From Bacteroides_E sp964583185 (GTDB lineage: Bacteria; Bacteroidota; Bacteroidia; Bacteroidales; Bacteroidaceae), in contig CAZOVL010000117.1 in NCBI GenBank assembly GCA_964583185.1, positions 1 to 6,888 of the forward strand: DNA of 6,888 nucleotides. Reading direction: 5' to 3'. This document shows positions 5,794 through 6,888 of the stretch, piece by piece. Below the pieces are notes generated by a model. The model was not told the origin of the DNA. It did no database searches and saw only the letters and a program-made list of their open reading frames with translations. A program made the translations under genes and the position numbers. Within the stretch, counting starts at the first letter, position 1; the number at the start of each line of letters is the position of its first letter.

Positions 5794-6888
5794 TCACTTA
5801 AGTAATACTATTTCCTTATTGAAATAATCAGATATAAGCGTAATATTTTCCATTGTATAACTTAGGTTTCTGCTAAACGCTAGTGTTACTTTTTTGCCTC
5901 TTTGAGGTTTTTGAATTGTATACTTAACAAAGTATGTACGGTAACCTGTAATAAGACTCATTCCCTGCCCTGCTACAGGTGTTAAATGTTTTGTATGTAT
6001 ATATACATTAAACGGGAAAAGAGACTCTGACAGTGTAGAAGGCACATCAAAAGAAATAGTTGCTCTAGAGCCTGCAGCATATAGTCCATACGTTTCAATC
6101 TTTGCATTAAAATCATAAGGAGGACGAATATATACATTGATATCACGTGTAATAATTGAAGAAGTCATCCCCTTATGGGGTTGTGCTACCAATTTCAATC
6201 GAAACTTTAAAGTCTCATCTTTGGGAATTTCTTTAAATTCAAGAACCACTTCTCCTTCATTGCTTGTAGAATCGGGTATATTAAAAGACAAATCTTTTAC
6301 ATACTGAGCATGATGATCATCCTCCCAATCACGGTAGAGTTTTACATTTTTCATCCCTGCAGAATAAAATACTTTTGTGGAGAACTTAGCAGGAGCTTTC
6401 ACTAAAACAGCCTCTACAACTCCTACAGAAAAAGTTTCTTTACCATTAGATACAGTTGGAAAATCTTCCATTTCAATAGAAGAAAAGATATTATTACCAG
6501 CAGGACTGTTCACTGCCATCTCTTCTGTTTCATACCCCTCGTTTAACACCATCTTTATATCAATGTTCAACAAATGGTTACGAATAAGACTATGTAAAGA
6601 GGTTGTAGCTAACTCCGTATGAAATTCGGTTAAATCTATTTTATAAAATCCTTCTCGTTTATTTTTATATCTACCTTTAATAAGAATAAATAAAGATTGA
6701 TTTTCTGTATTGGAATGCTCAAAAACATCAACTCCTTCCGGATAAAATGCAAAATCGGGTCTTTTCATAAGTTTCACATCAGAAGGAATTGTGGGTTCTG
6801 TTGGTTTTTGTGGAAAATAAAAGGAAAGGTCTTGATTGTTAAAAAAGTAAGGAGCAACCGTTCCTCTGTCGTAGCAATTATATATTGT
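5794..6888 (-). CDS. fimbrillin-like surface protein with C-terminal beta-rich extension (5' end beyond the window)
   Basis: The frame stays open from the stop at 5794 to the window edge (364 codons visible), so a GTG at 6777 is an internal codon and not the start; the 37 residues upstream of it (for example CYDRGTVAPYFFNNQ) continue the protein. The first roughly 140 visible residues show hallmarks of the Bacteroidales FimA/Mfa-type fimbrillin fold: a FYPEG segment, LFILIKGRYKN followed by GFYKIDLTE, then IRNH (R103-N104-H105), NIDIKMVLNEGYETEE and NSPAGNNI. Known members are exported as lipoproteins and assemble into type V pili or sit at the cell surface; the signal peptide and first domain would be outside the window. 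After it come about 225 residues of beta-rich sequence, probably two domains (about 150-257 and 258-364), with no match I recognise; DUF4906-type fimbrillin-like proteins have comparable extensions. It is convergent with the 83-residue gene and has no visible link to the SPFH operon. Confidence 0.75.
   Translation of the reverse strand, partial: TIYNCYDRGTVAPYFFNNQDLSFYFPQKPTEPTIPSDVKLMKRPDFAFYPEGVDVFEHSNTENQSLFILIKGRYKNKREGFYKIDLTEFHTELATTSLHSLIRNHLLNIDIKMVLNEGYETEEMAVNSPAGNNIFSSIEMEDFPTVSNGKETFSVGVVEAVLVKAPAKFSTKVFYSAGMKNVKLYRDWEDDHHAQYVKDLSFNIPDSTSNEGEVVLEFKEIPKDETLKFRLKLVAQPHKGMTSSIITRDINVYIRPPYDFNAKIETYGLYAAGSRATISFDVPSTLSESLFPFNVYIHTKHLTPVAGQGMSLITGYRTYFVKYTIQKPQRGKKVTLAFSRNLSYTMENITLISDYFNKEIVLLK

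Noticed and set aside
1..6888. CRISPR array, tRNA/rRNA, insertion sequence or nuclease-based defence genes
   Set aside because: No regularly spaced repeats, cloverleaf or transposase-like sequence was seen on either strand. SPFH proteins do occur near some conflict systems, but no effector gene is present here.

Overview
The window looks like chromosomal DNA of a Bacteroidota bacterium, most likely order Bacteroidales. The evidence is AT-rich sequence, mostly weak or absent Shine-Dalgarno sites, a perfect match to the Bacteroides-type -7 promoter element (TAnnTTTG), exported MORN_2 repeat proteins, and a fimbrillin-like surface protein with the RNH and GY-TEE signatures of that family. Genus cannot be resolved from the sequence alone.

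Three blocks are visible. (1) Positions 5104 down to 82, minus strand: a compact five-gene unit with gaps of 42, 11, 10 and 25 bp. In transcription order it encodes a zinc-ribbon protein with one membrane span and a large extracytoplasmic region, a YdjI-type SPFH/Band-7 protein ending in a SHOCT domain, two paralogous exported MORN_2 repeat proteins, and a small two-span membrane protein. (2) Positions 5105-5460: a 356-bp non-coding region with a good promoter candidate for the operon and a perfect 12-bp-arm palindrome. It is followed by a plus-strand gene for an 83-residue membrane protein (5461-5712). (3) Positions 5794-6888, minus strand: the C-terminal 364 residues of a fimbrillin-like surface protein whose reading frame stays open to the window edge.

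The five-gene unit is the most interesting part. In Bacillus subtilis, YdjI-type SPFH proteins work with zinc-ribbon/membrane partners in a PspA-linked envelope-stress system. Here the pair is joined to two secreted repeat proteins that share a conserved acidic/aromatic C-terminal tail. This suggests an assembly spanning cytoplasm, inner membrane and periplasm, but that is inference from gene order and domain content. No PspA, toxin, nuclease or mobile element is visible in the window.
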